Shown: in pieces, positions 22,577 through 32,597 of the stretch
Position numbering within the stretch: position 1 is the first letter of the stretch
Layout: the number at the start of each line of letters is the position of its first letter
Assembly: GCF_022965805.1 (NCBI RefSeq)
Contig: NC_133105.1
Coordinates: 30,892,311-30,956,310 of the forward strand
DNA: 64,000 nt
From: Primulina eburnea
Lineage: Eukaryota; Streptophyta; Magnoliopsida; Lamiales; Gesneriaceae
Direction of reading: 5' to 3'
Notes under the pieces: model-generated
Told to the model about the DNA's origin: nothing
The model's database searches: none
Seen by the model: the letters and a program-made list of their open reading frames with translations, nothing else
Position numbers and translations under genes: made by a program

Positions 22577-23050
22577 TTAAGCATCACGAATAATTAAATT
22601 CCTCCCCTTCTTAGACCTAGTTAACACACAAGTGAAATCCATACACGTGTACGACCATAGTCCACTAGGAATAAGATATAATTGATGCAACACATAAGAA
22701 TCAAACTTAGATGCCCTTTCACCATATCCAATGCACCCTTTACTACACCACTTAACATACTTCTTCATATGCAACCAACACATATAATCATGCATTTTAT
22801 CAAAGATAAAGACACCACTATATGCATCACCAGTACGTAACTCATGCAATGAATTTAGAATAAACAATTTATTCTCCTTAAAATTGTATTCATTATGATC
22901 ATAAAAATTCTTACGTGTAATGCATGTTTCACAATTCCACTCAATATACCTTCTCATATGCAACCATAGTAAAAATTCATGCATCATATCTATGGCTCTA
23001 GTTACTTCATGGCTACAAATTAAACACATGTCATGTGCCTCAAATATCAA
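22577..23050 (-). CDS. Element D ORF 4, Cys/His/Tyr-rich with internal repeats
   Basis: I do not recognise this 157-residue product. It contains two copies of a His-Glu/Asp plus Leu-His-Met unit (HEFLLWLHMRRYIEWNCETC and HDYMCWLHMKKYVKWCSKGC) around NEYNFKENKLFILNSLHEL. The latter recurs in the upstream ORF as DEYLFKENKFFILHPLHEL. The tail (TRSKKGRNLI) leads toward the polypurine tract. Internal repetition suggests expansion of one module. No catalytic motif seen; a decayed or non-functional protein is possible. Confidence 0.45.
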   Translation of the reverse strand: MIFEAHDMCLICSHEVTRAIDMMHEFLLWLHMRRYIEWNCETCITRKNFYDHNEYNFKENKLFILNSLHELRTGDAYSGVFIFDKMHDYMCWLHMKKYVKWCSKGCIGYGERASKFDSYVLHQLYLIPSGLWSYTCMDFTCVLTRSKKGRNLIIRDA

Positions 23051-23759
23051 TCAACAACTCATGCAATGGATGTAGGATGAAAAATTTATTTTCTTTAAAC
23101 AGGTATTCATCATGAACAAAGTAATCATGTTCATCCTTGCACATCTCAAAACCAACAAATAAGCATAAATCATGCAAATAAAACACACTAAATATACGAT
23201 CCATGTAATCTTCACAACCATCACAAATCAAATATAAATCATGAAAATAGGACACGTCACATGTACTATCAATGCAATATATTATCACATCACAAAAATC
23301 TATGTCTAATGTATATAAACCCTTGTAGTAAACAAACCCCATCAACTTTGTAAATCGTAAGACATCAAAATTCATAGTAGGTACATGCAATTCATTCATG
23401 GTCTCAAATTCATAACAATCAAGGAATAAGGATAAATTTACATCCGACCCCTTAACCACCAAACTTGCAACCCGTTCTACAAATTCTTGAAAACAATACA
23501 ACACAAAATTAAAGTAAGGAAGCAAATCATACCTCCTAATTGTTGCGTTGGCAACTAACCTTACCTCACCTTGATTAATTCTAACATCATGTTGATCAAC
23601 ACGTGGCCCTCCTCCACCATCAGTTCTTGCTTGCCTCCTCATCATGACATCTCCATAACCCTGCAAAGACAAAGTAGCAATGCTCGGGATTGAACCGGCT
23701 ATATCCTCACAATGACAATAAACCACTTTGTACAAAGGTACTTTAAGGGGTTTATTCAA
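23040..23759 (-). CDS. Element D ORF 3, unknown, 239 residues
   Basis: Unrecognised. The N-terminal third is basic and Gly-rich (RRQARTDGGGGPRVDQHDVR); the rest is hydrophobic, Cys/Tyr/Asp-rich, with repeated F/YLHDL-type units and the FKENKFFIL module shared with ORF 4. It overlaps ORF 4 by 11 bases and lies 12 bases after ORF 2. It may once have been continuous with its neighbours. No pol motif. Confidence 0.45.
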   Translation of the reverse strand: MNKPLKVPLYKVVYCHCEDIAGSIPSIATLSLQGYGDVMMRRQARTDGGGGPRVDQHDVRINQGEVRLVANATIRRYDLLPYFNFVLYCFQEFVERVASLVVKGSDVNLSLFLDCYEFETMNELHVPTMNFDVLRFTKLMGFVYYKGLYTLDIDFCDVIIYCIDSTCDVSYFHDLYLICDGCEDYMDRIFSVFYLHDLCLFVGFEMCKDEHDYFVHDEYLFKENKFFILHPLHELLIDI

Positions 23760-23771
23760 AAATACATAATT

Positions 23772-24242
23772 CTAAACCTCACTCTTTTTACTCTTTTGGG
23801 CCTTCAAATTATATTTCTTTTCGTTTTCTTTTTCGTTGGCCTCTTGTTCTTTTTCTTTTTCTTTTCTCTCTTCTTTCTTTTCTATGGCCAACTCACTCTT
23901 TTGTTCTCTCTTTCTTTCGGCCATTTTAATTTCTTTTTCACTCAATTTAATGAATTTCAATTGATTCTCAAGAACAACATTTGGATTCAATTGAACACAT
24001 GAAATATTTTGTTCCTCAACAAATTTATGCAAAACAATTTCTCCTCGCCTATTCTCATTGTCCATAGTGCACAAAATAGACATTTCTCCTCCACCTAATA
24101 ATTCACTTTCCACTGTACACAATTTAACATCATTCGACTCATCAACTAGTGGAATACTATCATCAACAACTATCTCAACCACAACCTCACATTCATGTTC
24201 TTCTACAACATCATCCTCCATTCGGGATTCAAACTCACTCAC
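23772..24242 (-). CDS. Element D ORF 2, acidic then Lys/Glu-rich coiled coil
   Basis: The first half is acidic (EDDVVEEHECEVVVEIVVDD). The second half, residues about 95-150, is almost wholly Lys, Glu, Arg and Gln, consistent with a long charged helix. It follows the zinc-knuckle ORF. A gag-associated structural role is possible, but this is inference. Confidence 0.45.
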   Translation of the reverse strand: MSEFESRMEDDVVEEHECEVVVEIVVDDSIPLVDESNDVKLCTVESELLGGGEMSILCTMDNENRRGEIVLHKFVEEQNISCVQLNPNVVLENQLKFIKLSEKEIKMAERKREQKSELAIEKKEERKEKEKEQEANEKENEKKYNLKAQKSKKSEV

Positions 24243-24278
24243 AACATCACCCTCCTTTTGAGAATTACGCTCAACTGG

Positions 24279-24647
24279 CTATTTTATTATGGTCACCTCG
24301 TCACGTGGACATTGACTGATATCATGCCCGACCTCAAAACACCAACAACATATAACATCACAAGTACTAGAAATTGAGTTTTTAAATGTACCTTGATATT
24401 CATATTTGCTAGATTCACATCTCCGGCCACCTCCTCTATCCACCTCACATCGCCTATCATCATCATGACGTAAATGCCATGTTCTACTTCTTTCAACTCC
24501 ACTACCTCGACTACGCTCATCAACATGCCTATCATGCATCGCCTCTTCTTCACAACCCATATATTTTTTTCGTAGAGGCTTAAACTCCTTCTCCCACATT
24601 TTATCCAACCCTCCCATCATTGTTTGAAATTGACGATCGTCAACCAT
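24279..24647 (-). CDS. Element D ORF 1, gag-like with CCHC zinc knuckle
   Basis: 122 residues. It begins MVDDRQFQTMMGGLDKMWEK, then an Arg/Asp-rich middle, and a C-terminal zinc knuckle with C-X2-C-X4-H-X4-C spacing (CCWCFEVGHDISQC, residues about 99-112). It is the first ORF after the leader and the only retroelement signature in the interior. It would bind element RNA. Confidence 0.6.
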   Translation of the reverse strand: MVDDRQFQTMMGGLDKMWEKEFKPLRKKYMGCEEEAMHDRHVDERSRGSGVERSRTWHLRHDDDRRCEVDRGGGRRCESSKYEYQGTFKNSISSTCDVICCWCFEVGHDISQCPRDEVTIIK

Positions 24648-25463
24648 TATACCTGCAAGAAACGGTTAGTATAAAACAATACAAGAAAAGTTTCCTCACC
24701 ACGAATCCTCACTGATCACTCCAATGGAAATTCACTCGACTCACTTTTTTTTTTCCACTACAAAATACTCACCGGTCACTCCAAAGAAATAACTGCTCGC
24801 ACTCAAGTGTTTTCACTCGAATTTGATAGTTCTCTCTAAGATGTGCTCAAGCTTTGTATTTTCTTTTTATCAAACTAACAAGATTCAACTTTTGAACACT
24901 TGCAACTGTCTCATTTGGATTGCACAAAACAAAGAACACTATAATAATGTAGATCTTACAACAATACAAAGGATAACACGGATCTGAAAACAGAATCGAA
25001 ATTTTAGAAAGATCTTGAATAACAACGAACAGATAACACAGATCTGAAAACAGAAACTAAGGAATAACAGATCTGATAACAGAACGAAAGTTATGTTTTT
25101 TTTTCTTTTCTTATATAGAAAGATTTGACAATAGAAACGAAAGGATACCACAGATCTGATAACAGAACGGATATTTTTTTAAAAAAATTTTTAGACAGAT
25201 CTGAAAATAACAACAACAATGATAACTTACTTGAATTTAATGAGCCAAAGCTTTGATACCAAATGATGAGATTATTCAATCACGAAAAGCAAACGCGCTC
25301 AAAAACAGAGTCACGCCCTCGATTCGATGAACAAAGAACTTTTTTTTTTAATCCAACAAATACGTAGAAAATCGCTACACGAAAATCGGTATTGAAAATC
25401 CTACGATGAGTTGAATGGATAGGCTTACTTGAATCAAAAAGAACCAAAAGCTCTGATACCAAA
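24648..25463 (-). other. Element D leader with duplicated primer-site region
   Basis: No gene. The true primer site is 25450-25461 (plus-strand GCTCTGATACCA). A second, degenerate copy of primer site plus LTR edge lies at about 25250-25330 (plus-strand GCTTTGATACCAAATGATGAG), followed by text similar to the LTR start. So about 190 bp including the LTR/primer junction is tandemly repeated. The middle contains repeated ATCTGATAACAGAA-like phrases (about 24975-25205). Confidence 0.65.
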
Positions 25464-26236
25464 TGATGAGAATCCAAGTACGAATGAATAGCAAACACGA
25501 TTATCGAAATCGCACCCTCAATTCAATAACAAACAAGGATCTATTATGTTGTCCCGATCTTGTGAAACAAGTAAAGATTTGTGATATTCACCTCTAAGTG
25601 ATTAACACTTAGCAACAAATATCAACGATGATAACAATCGAATTTCGTACGAACCTTCAAAGAACTTGTTTTGACAATCCGTGCGAATAACAATCGACAA
25701 ACGCCACAAAGATGCAATCTTTGATAAGTTTGATTTTTAGTAAACACAAAGCACAAAGCCTTGCAAGATTGAGAGAACTCAATGCAATTTCATATATCTT
25801 CAATGAATGTCTCGTTCAACAATAATACAATCATTATATAATAATACAATAACAAGAAAGTAGTGTGAAAAGGCTAAACAAAAGTAAATAGCAATTTTGA
25901 CACGGAAGTGCAGACCGCGGGTGCGCTGCAGACTGGACCGCGGGTGCGGTATAGTCTCGGAAAAAAAAAATTAAAAAATAAAATAAAAAATAATTTTTTT
26001 TTTTTTAGCAAGACCGCGGGTGCGGCCCTGTTATGAGCGCGGGTGCGCTAGACCTTCGGCAATTTCACTTGAATAACATTCCAAATTCCTCCAATATTAT
26101 TCCCATGAATCCCAACCTCCTCTAATTTAGACATCCAACTTGTAGGACTTCCTTGATAGCTCATCATGAGTCCTTGAAGTGCATCTTTAAACTTCTTCCA
26201 ATCATTTGCACGCCATGCTCGGTCAGATTTGTATAA
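25464..26236 (-). repeat. Element D 5' LTR (right)
   Basis: 773 bp, close to the left LTR. It ends GTATAA where the left ends GTATCA. On the minus strand the four hairpin motifs precede an AT-rich TATA-like TTATATAATG (about 25833-25842). Confidence 0.88.
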
Positions 26237-26241
26237 CTTTA

Positions 26242-26386
26242 GATCTATATATCTTTGTATTAGAAGATACTGGTAATTTCCAGTTTTGAATATTTTTCTC
26301 GAAATTTTCAGAAATAATTATTCATTATTTTTAGTATTACTACTTGAAGATTTATTCATGTTAAAAGATCGTATTATTTTATTCAT
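26242..26386 (-). pseudogene. EPRV movement-protein N-terminal fragment
   Basis: The ATG is at 26386 on the minus strand. It matches the start of the movement protein at 2839, with a frameshift/stop near 26323, and is cut by element D. The leader (26387-26549) and primer site lie upstream. Confidence 0.8.
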
Positions 26387-26549
26387 TCAAGTATTTAGTA
26401 GATACGGTCAAGGATTTATCCCTACCTTACCCTTCAGCTTTACAGGATTTATGGTACCCGACTTGTAGATCTACTACCTTCTTTAATAAGATAAAAGAAT
26501 ATGATATATTACAAGAATAAAACTTTATTGAAGATTTCTTTATGAACAG

Positions 26550-26563
26550 TGGCTCTAATACCA
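26550..26563 (-). promoter_or_regulatory. EPRV primer-binding site, second copy
   Basis: Same 14 bases as 3003-3016 (TGGTATTAGAGCCA on the minus strand). Confidence 0.85.
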
Positions 26564-26654
26564 CTTACACAGAGATTAAGTTGAGATTACACGAGATTTA
26601 ATCTCAAATAAACCACAAGTAAAGATTTAATCTTTAATCTTCAAATCTTCAACT

Positions 26655-26852
26655 TTAAGCAGCAAGCTGTGAGCTCTGCTTCTCAAATGCCTTTAAGGTA
26701 ATCTTGGATCTTTCCAAATGTGGATAAACAAACCACTGTTTATAAACAGGATTTATTTCCGGACCTTTTAAACGATTTTCAAGATCTTCAATTTGATTTT
26801 TGATTAATTTAATTTTCTTTTTTAAGATTTTCAAATAATTTGCAGACGGCAT
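26655..26852 (-). CDS. Small EPRV coiled-coil ORF, second copy
   Basis: 65 residues from an internal Met. The upstream Met used in the first copy (3347) is ATA here. The remaining sequence has two differences (F-to-S, D-to-G) from the first copy. Confidence 0.42.
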   Translation of the reverse strand: MPSANYLKILKKKIKLIKNQIEDLENRLKGPEINPVYKQWFVYPHLERSKITLKAFEKQSSQLAA

Positions 26853-27161
26853 AATATAATCAAATGGAGGATCATAAATATAATCGTATGATATAAACTT
26901 ACATAATTTGATGAAAATCGAAACTCGGAACTCAAGAACTGGAGAAAACTTTGAAACTTTTATTCGGAGAATGTAGTAGAGAATTTTTGGTGTGTGGTTT
27001 ACAAAGGATAACCACTCCTTTTATAGATACAAAGGAAAACAGTACTTCCAATACAATAAAGACACGTACACAAGATAAGATTACACTTTAATAATTTACA
27101 ACAATAATGCAGGACTTTTAGTCGAGAAAGCTTGTGACTTCCAGCTCACACATCCATTATC
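26853..27161 (-). promoter_or_regulatory. EPRV intergenic region with TATA box, second copy
   Basis: Nearly identical to 3348-3614, TATA box TCTATAAAAG at 27018-27027 on the minus strand. Confidence 0.7.
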
Positions 27162-28355
27162 TCATGCATTCAATAATGCGAATATGTCGTCACCCTCATA
27201 TGGGTCCTGAGCATCTTGTAGATCATCTTGATCAGTCATCTGTGTATCGTCTTCCATTTTTTCCTTTCCTTTTGAGGAGGTTGATTCTTGAGTGGATAAG
27301 TTTGATTTTTCACCAAAAACTTCTGTAAACATAGAAGTAATGGTATCTTTGTCCAAATGTTGGAAAAGTTCTTTTAACAATGTGGTTTGTGTTGGGGTGT
27401 CATGATTCAAATTCCTCATAGTTTCTTTGGCAACTCCCAAAGCTATTACTCCTTGTCGATCATAAACTTTGCCTTCTGCAAAGAAGTCTTCTTTTCCCCA
27501 CCATTTTATAAGAATTTTCCTAATTAATATAGTAGGGGCAAACTTAATTTCAAATTTTTCTTTAGCTAGGTCTTGCAATCCATATTCCCATCGAATAATC
27601 CATGGAACATTATAATTAATGGCAAATTGAATCATGGCTGTTAAACCATCCAACTGGGTATTAGCATATTGGAACTTGACCAATATGTTCTTAACATTTC
27701 TGGGAAGGATTGAGGGCATTACCCCACATGAGAAGAAAAAAGTTTTGAACCATGTAGGTATGAATTGATGAATATCGTCTAATTAGAATTTTATCCACCA
27801 AGAGTGTTTTCTTTGAGAATTCTCATATAATACAATGGTATCCCAAGCCATGATATAATCATGATAATTAAACATATTAGGCATTGCCTGAAAAGTGTTT
27901 AATTGTCTGGCTTGGCTGAGAGGTAAACCCCAATTAGCGGCTGGGATAATCTTTTTTATTAACATTTTTGAAAATGCATAATCGCGATTGCGATCCATAT
28001 GTTGAATTTCAACTGATTCAGTTTCTACTAAAATTGTTTCAAAATAGTCTCGGGTTTTTCTACCTAATATGGGTTGTAAATCTTTAATCAAATAGCTTTG
28101 AGCTATATGAATAGGTGATAGAACTTTAAGGTCTTTATCAACAGGACAACAATGAAGGCATCCTGATATTAAATAGGGAAATTTTAAATCTTCTTTTGAA
28201 CCCTTTAATGCAAATATTGCATTATGATAGTAATGAATTTCATAAGCAGTATCATCATCTGCAAATTCTTTAATTGGATCAAATTTTTCTTCTTCGGTAG
28301 AAGCCATATTAGGCTGAGGAACATTGGCCCCTCTTTTAAAGGGTGGTTTATTCAT
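27162..28355 (-). pseudogene. EPRV second ORF, second copy
   Basis: From ATG 28355 this copy is open for 190 codons to a TAA at 27783-27785, then continues in the same frame to 27162 (185 residues from Met 27719). It lacks the 2-base deletion of the first copy, so the TAA is its only interruption. The N-terminal part has DDDTAYEIHYYHNAIFALKG and CLHCCPVDKD; the C-terminus is acidic. Function unknown. Confidence 0.7.
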
Positions 28356-29672
28356 CGGCTTTTTTCCGGTTGCTGGTCTCTTTAGAACCGTCTTCCAAGG
28401 TTGATCCCTGCAAAAATTGTCTGGTTAGAAAATCTGGTAAAGAATTAGATTTTCCAGAGATATGTTCAATATCAAAATCCAAACATGCTAATATAGCTTG
28501 CCATCTAGCAAATATTTGTTTAGATGCTATTACTTTAACATCTTTTAAAACAATATCTTTAGCAGATTTGCAATCAACCCTTAATAAAAATTTCTTATTT
28601 AAAAGATCACTTTCAAATTTTATAATACATTTAACAATTGAAAGAATTTCTTTCTTTATTGTAGAATAATTCTTTTGAGTATTATTCCAAGTTCCAGAAG
28701 TATATCTCACAAGAATTTCTTTAGATGTATTATCTAATTTTTGTTTAAGTATTCCTCCATATCCAATATCAGAGGCGTCTGTTTCAACTATTTTGAATGC
28801 TTCAGGATTAGCAATAGATAAACAAGGGAGTTCTTTAACTCTTTCTTTTATTTTCTGTATTGCTAAAGTATGACTATCAGTCCATGGTTGAGGATTTTTC
28901 TTCACCCTTTGAAATAATAATTTACAATCTTGAGCGAGATCTTTATAAAAATCTCCTATATAATTAAGACTTCCAAGAAATCTTTGTAATTGATTTACAT
29001 CAGTGATTTTATCAGGAAATTTATCAGCAAAAACAATTGCTCTTTCAATAGGAATTATTATTCCATTTTCAATATAATGTCCTTAGAATTTTATCTTAGT
29101 TTGAAAAAGTTTTACTTTTTTCTGATTTACTTCCAATCTAGCTTTTTTAGTAACTTGAATAAATATATTCAGATGTTTAAAATGCTGATCAATATTATCG
29201 GAATATATAAGAACATCATCTATATAAACAATAATATAATCTATATATGAATTATAAATTTCATTCATTATATTTTGGAATTCCATTGGAGCATTTTTTA
29301 ATCCAAATGGCATTACATTCCATTCGTAATGGCCAAATGGTACAGTAAAAGCTGTTTTATATTTATCTTCCTCTTTTAGAAGAATATGATAGAATCCTGA
29401 TTTTAAATCAAAAGAAGAGAATATTTTTCCCTTAAATAATCTATTTAATAAATCTCTTTTATTTGGTAATGGATGCTTTATCCATTTTAACACTTTATTA
29501 AGAGGTTTATAATTGATAACAAGTCTTGGAGCTCCTCTCTCAATTTCTGCTGCAATTTCTACATAAAATGCTGGACAACTCCAAGGACTATTACTTGGTC
29601 TTATCAATTCTTTTTTAATGAAGATTATCAATTTCTTCTTTGCAATAATTTAAAAGTCTAGGTCCCATAGCT
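28356..29672 (-). pseudogene. EPRV reverse transcriptase / RNase H, second copy
   Basis: RNase H is better preserved here than in the first copy: 28905-28348 runs through TDASDIGYGG and the C-terminal ISGKSNSLPDFLTR. RT (29631-29083) keeps FDLKSGFYHILL and VYIDDVLIY. Stops or shifts lie near 28905, 29085 and 29620. It ends in TAGCT at 29668-29672, the copia target duplication. Its upstream part resumes at 41719. Confidence 0.87.
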
Positions 29673-30637
29673 TGTTAGAGTAGGTGTCCGTCGAGCCAAG
29701 TGTTAGCCGAGTGTTCACAATGAAACTCTATGTATAAGCAATCTTTATTTTAGTAATATTTGAAATTATTACTTTGGCACATCTTTATCTGTATACCCAT
29801 GCTAGTTGCATAGATAAAGCCCTTGAATATACAAATAGTAGAAAGAATATGAGATGCTCATATGATGAGTATCATGAAACTCATATTTGTAATACTGTAT
29901 ATTCTAAACGGTTCCTAGTCGATTCAGCCACCACTAAGAAGGATATAGGCCGCTAGAGTTCGAGACTAGTATCTGCGATGTGAGTACCATGTTTCATTGG
30001 TAGGGGACATTGTGATGTCCGAACATGCAGATAGGTGCTCCTTGTAGAGTGCACTGAACAACCCTCCATTAAAAAACTTTCCAAGTGGTTCTCACTTATC
30101 GAGTGGAAGTGTCCTAGTTTATGGTTGTACACCATTAGTCCTTATGACCCGGGACAACATTGAGACTCTATGTGCTAGAATTACACTTTGACTTGTTTAC
30201 CGACTCTCATGGGGTCATCAAAGGTTGGGTGTTCTGTCGAAACACATAGGAGTCGATGTATTGTAGTCGGGGATTCACCGCTTACCTTCGGGTATGGATA
30301 TCCTATGTGTTATCATGTGTATGTAGGTTGAAATCTCTGGCCAGAGTATGGTGGTAATTATGAAAGGGGTTTCATAGATTACACCATCGATGCAACTACG
30401 ACATGACACATAGTATCGATTCATTGACAACTCTCGATAAACCAATGGTTGTGGAATCTGTCGGGATATATGAGTTGAAGGGACCGTACTGTACGCTAAC
30501 CATAATAGAATGGTTCTTGCAGGCACTATCATTTGATACCTAGGGAATCATGTAAGCGATGCTGCTAGGCGTTTAACATGATTGGATGGGTACTATCAGA
30601 CTTGAGTTATGACATTCTTGTTATCAAGGTGTTGATA

Positions 30638-31987
30638 TGTAGTAGCCCGAATTCCAAATTGGGTAATTAACGGAGTAATGGTGATTAAGAAGGTTTAATG
30701 TGTAATTTTGACCGAGTCATGATCGGACGGACCGAAGATGGTTCGGAAGCACCGAAGAGTTCGTAAGGTCCGAAGTGGGTTCGGTGGATCCGATCATGAG
30801 GTGTCAAGAGCAGCTGGACACGTGCATGTTCGGACGGTCCGAAGTGTATGATCGGAGGATCCGATCATGAGCTGTCAAGAGCCGATGGACACGTAAGAGT
30901 TCGGACGTTCCGAAGAGGGTTCGGACGATCCGAACATGGCCTATAAATAGTGGTCGGATTTCCTCATTTTGACTCGCCAATTCAGAGAATTCCATAGCAT
31001 TTCAGTCGTTTCTGACAGGTTTTAGTCTTGTTCCGAGATTTGGGCACTAGCGGGGAGCTGCTGGTCTTGTAGCAGAGCTGTGCTCTAGTTGGGAGCTAGC
31101 GGCATCAGCGGGCTAGCGACGGACGAAGGTTTGGAATTTTATCAGTATTTATCTCAGGATTATCTAGTTAAGTCTGGTAGATAAGTTTAGTGATGGTTTT
31201 CACTTGATGAATAGGCTTGGATTAGACCTGTTGTTTGGTTATTCCAGTGGATTAGGATTGCTGTGATAGAGGTACGAAAGTACTATCCGAGATATCCTGG
31301 TTGAGTATACATTCTTATATGTGTTGCATGATTATGTGGTGCATTGATATATGTCATATGATGCATGCTATTATGTCACGTTTATTACTGCACGTTGCAT
31401 TTCATGTTGAGCCGTATTCTCCTTTGAGATAGCCTTTACTGTTGAGCTGTATCTCTTTCGAGATAAGCTATATCTTGGGGCCGCTCAGCCCTGTCTTGTG
31501 GACGCATGGACACCGAGAGTACACAGTGGCCGACGGGTCGGGAGGGCTTCGGTGGTCCGGGACATTTTACGTCCACGTCTGTCTTGTAGTGGATGCAGTG
31601 ACCCAGAGGTGTACCGCGCGGCACTATCCACTTGGCGCCTCTAGACTGAGCATTGTTGAGATCCTTTTGTGACTCCTGTTTCTTGACTACCCCGGTATCA
31701 TGATCATAGCATGTGCATTTCATATAGGTTTGTATACTCATACTTTTGTACTGGGCGTTCTTATCGCTCACGTCCTCGGTTTTTGTTTATCTTGGACACC
31801 CCATTTCCACGGGGCAGGCCTCAGGTTGGACAGCTCAGGAGGAGCAGGAGGAGGACGTGAGTATCTGGTTGGTTTAGTTTATCGGTTTTGTTGTTGACTT
31901 TTCCGCTGTTATCTCTGATTGTTGTTAATTAGGTTAATTGCATGCTTAATTTTTGATTAGTAGGTGATTCTGGAACGGGTCACTACA
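30638..31987 (+). mobile_element. Solo LTR S with TSD TGATA
   Basis: 1,350 bp starting TGTAGTAGCCCG and ending GGGTCACTACA. TGATA is duplicated at 30633-30637 and 31988-31992; the 3' copia LTR has the empty site. A palindrome cluster (30722-30934) is followed by TATAAATA (30942-30949). The parent family is not otherwise present. No coding content. Confidence 0.93.
30722..30934. repeat. Eight spaced palindromes TTCGG-N5-CCGAA in solo LTR S
   Basis: Fifteen-base inverted repeats start near 30722, 30742, 30760, 30780, 30829, 30851, 30900 and 30920. The outer pair varies together: T...A in most, A...T in ATCGG-AGGAT-CCGAT (30851). The last ends eight bases before the TATA box. Confidence 0.9.
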
Positions 31988-32142
31988 TGATAAGTAAGAA
32001 TGGAGCAATTGGGGTATGCTCGTATAAGGACATGTTTAGTCCGAATCACATGGAGATGTGAACCCACGGCTAGTTGTATCAATGAACCATTGAGGGCCAC
32101 AGAAGTAATAGCTTTCAAGATCCCGTTGAGAAGTAAAAAATA

Positions 32143-32597
32143 GTTCAATGTGTTGAACGGCTTATAAAGGAGTTTATAAGCGTAAGGAAAATTAGAAGTA
32201 TGACTTCTATAAAGGAGAAACTAGTTCAATGTGTTGAACGACTTATAAATGAGTTTATAAGTGTAAAGAAAAATAGAAGTATGACTTCTATGAGAGAAAT
32301 GTAAATTTTAATTTATGGAAGTGTTCCTAAATTAAAATTTGGCCAAGTGAATAATGTATTTGAAAATTGTGATTTTCATAAACATTATTATAGACTAAAT
32401 TAAATTAATTCAAGTGTTGAATTAATTAAACACTAGTGGACCTAGTAGAGTCCAAATAATTAAATTAATTCAAGTGTTGAATTAATTAAATAATATTGAG
32501 TCTTGTAGAGCTCAATTTAAATTAATTATTTAACTAGTGGGACTTGGGTAAATTCAAGTAATGTTTAATTAGTCTCAAATATGTTTGAGATAATTAA
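32143..32597. repeat. Comb of consecutive hairpins in copia LTR
   Basis: About a dozen inverted repeats follow each other: GTTCAA-TGTG-TTGAAC (32143, 32224), CTTATAAA-N4-TTTATAAG (32161, 32242), TAGAAGT-ATG-ACTTCTA (32193, 32274), a 13-bp AT arm pair around GGAA-GTG-TTCC (32303-32340), an imperfect pair at 32350-32389, an 11-bp arm pair with loop GTG (32403, 32463), GGAC/GTCC (32438), ATTGAG/CTCAAT (32495), ACTTG/CAAGT (32542) and TCTCAAA-TATG-TTTGAGA inside TTAATT/AATTAA (32565-32597). The 3' LTR repeats the comb at 40715-41169. Confidence 0.88.

Larger units (their letters stand above)
21555..26236 (-). mobile_element. Non-autonomous LTR element D (no reverse transcriptase)
   Basis: Total 4,682 bp on the minus strand: LTRs of 776 and 773 bp, primer site TGGTATCAGAGC, polypurine tract GAAGAAGGGGAG and target duplication CTTTA (21550-21554, 26237-26241). 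The 3.1-kb interior carries a zinc-knuckle ORF and three further open frames, but no protease, RT, RNase H or integrase motif. It resembles a large non-autonomous element that would need enzymes in trans. The end of the interior encodes DLRTNLFEEGEYD, similar to the terminal residues of gypsy pol genes, so it may derive from one by internal replacement. Confidence 0.85.

Noticed and set aside
23772..24261. Plus-strand Ser/Thr-rich frame at 24058-24261
   Set aside because: It is the antisense of the acidic ORF of element D and lacks independent support.
30275..30532. 85-residue minus-strand frame repeated at 40202-40459
   Set aside because: It recurs only because both copia LTRs carry it; the window-edge LTR has it disrupted.
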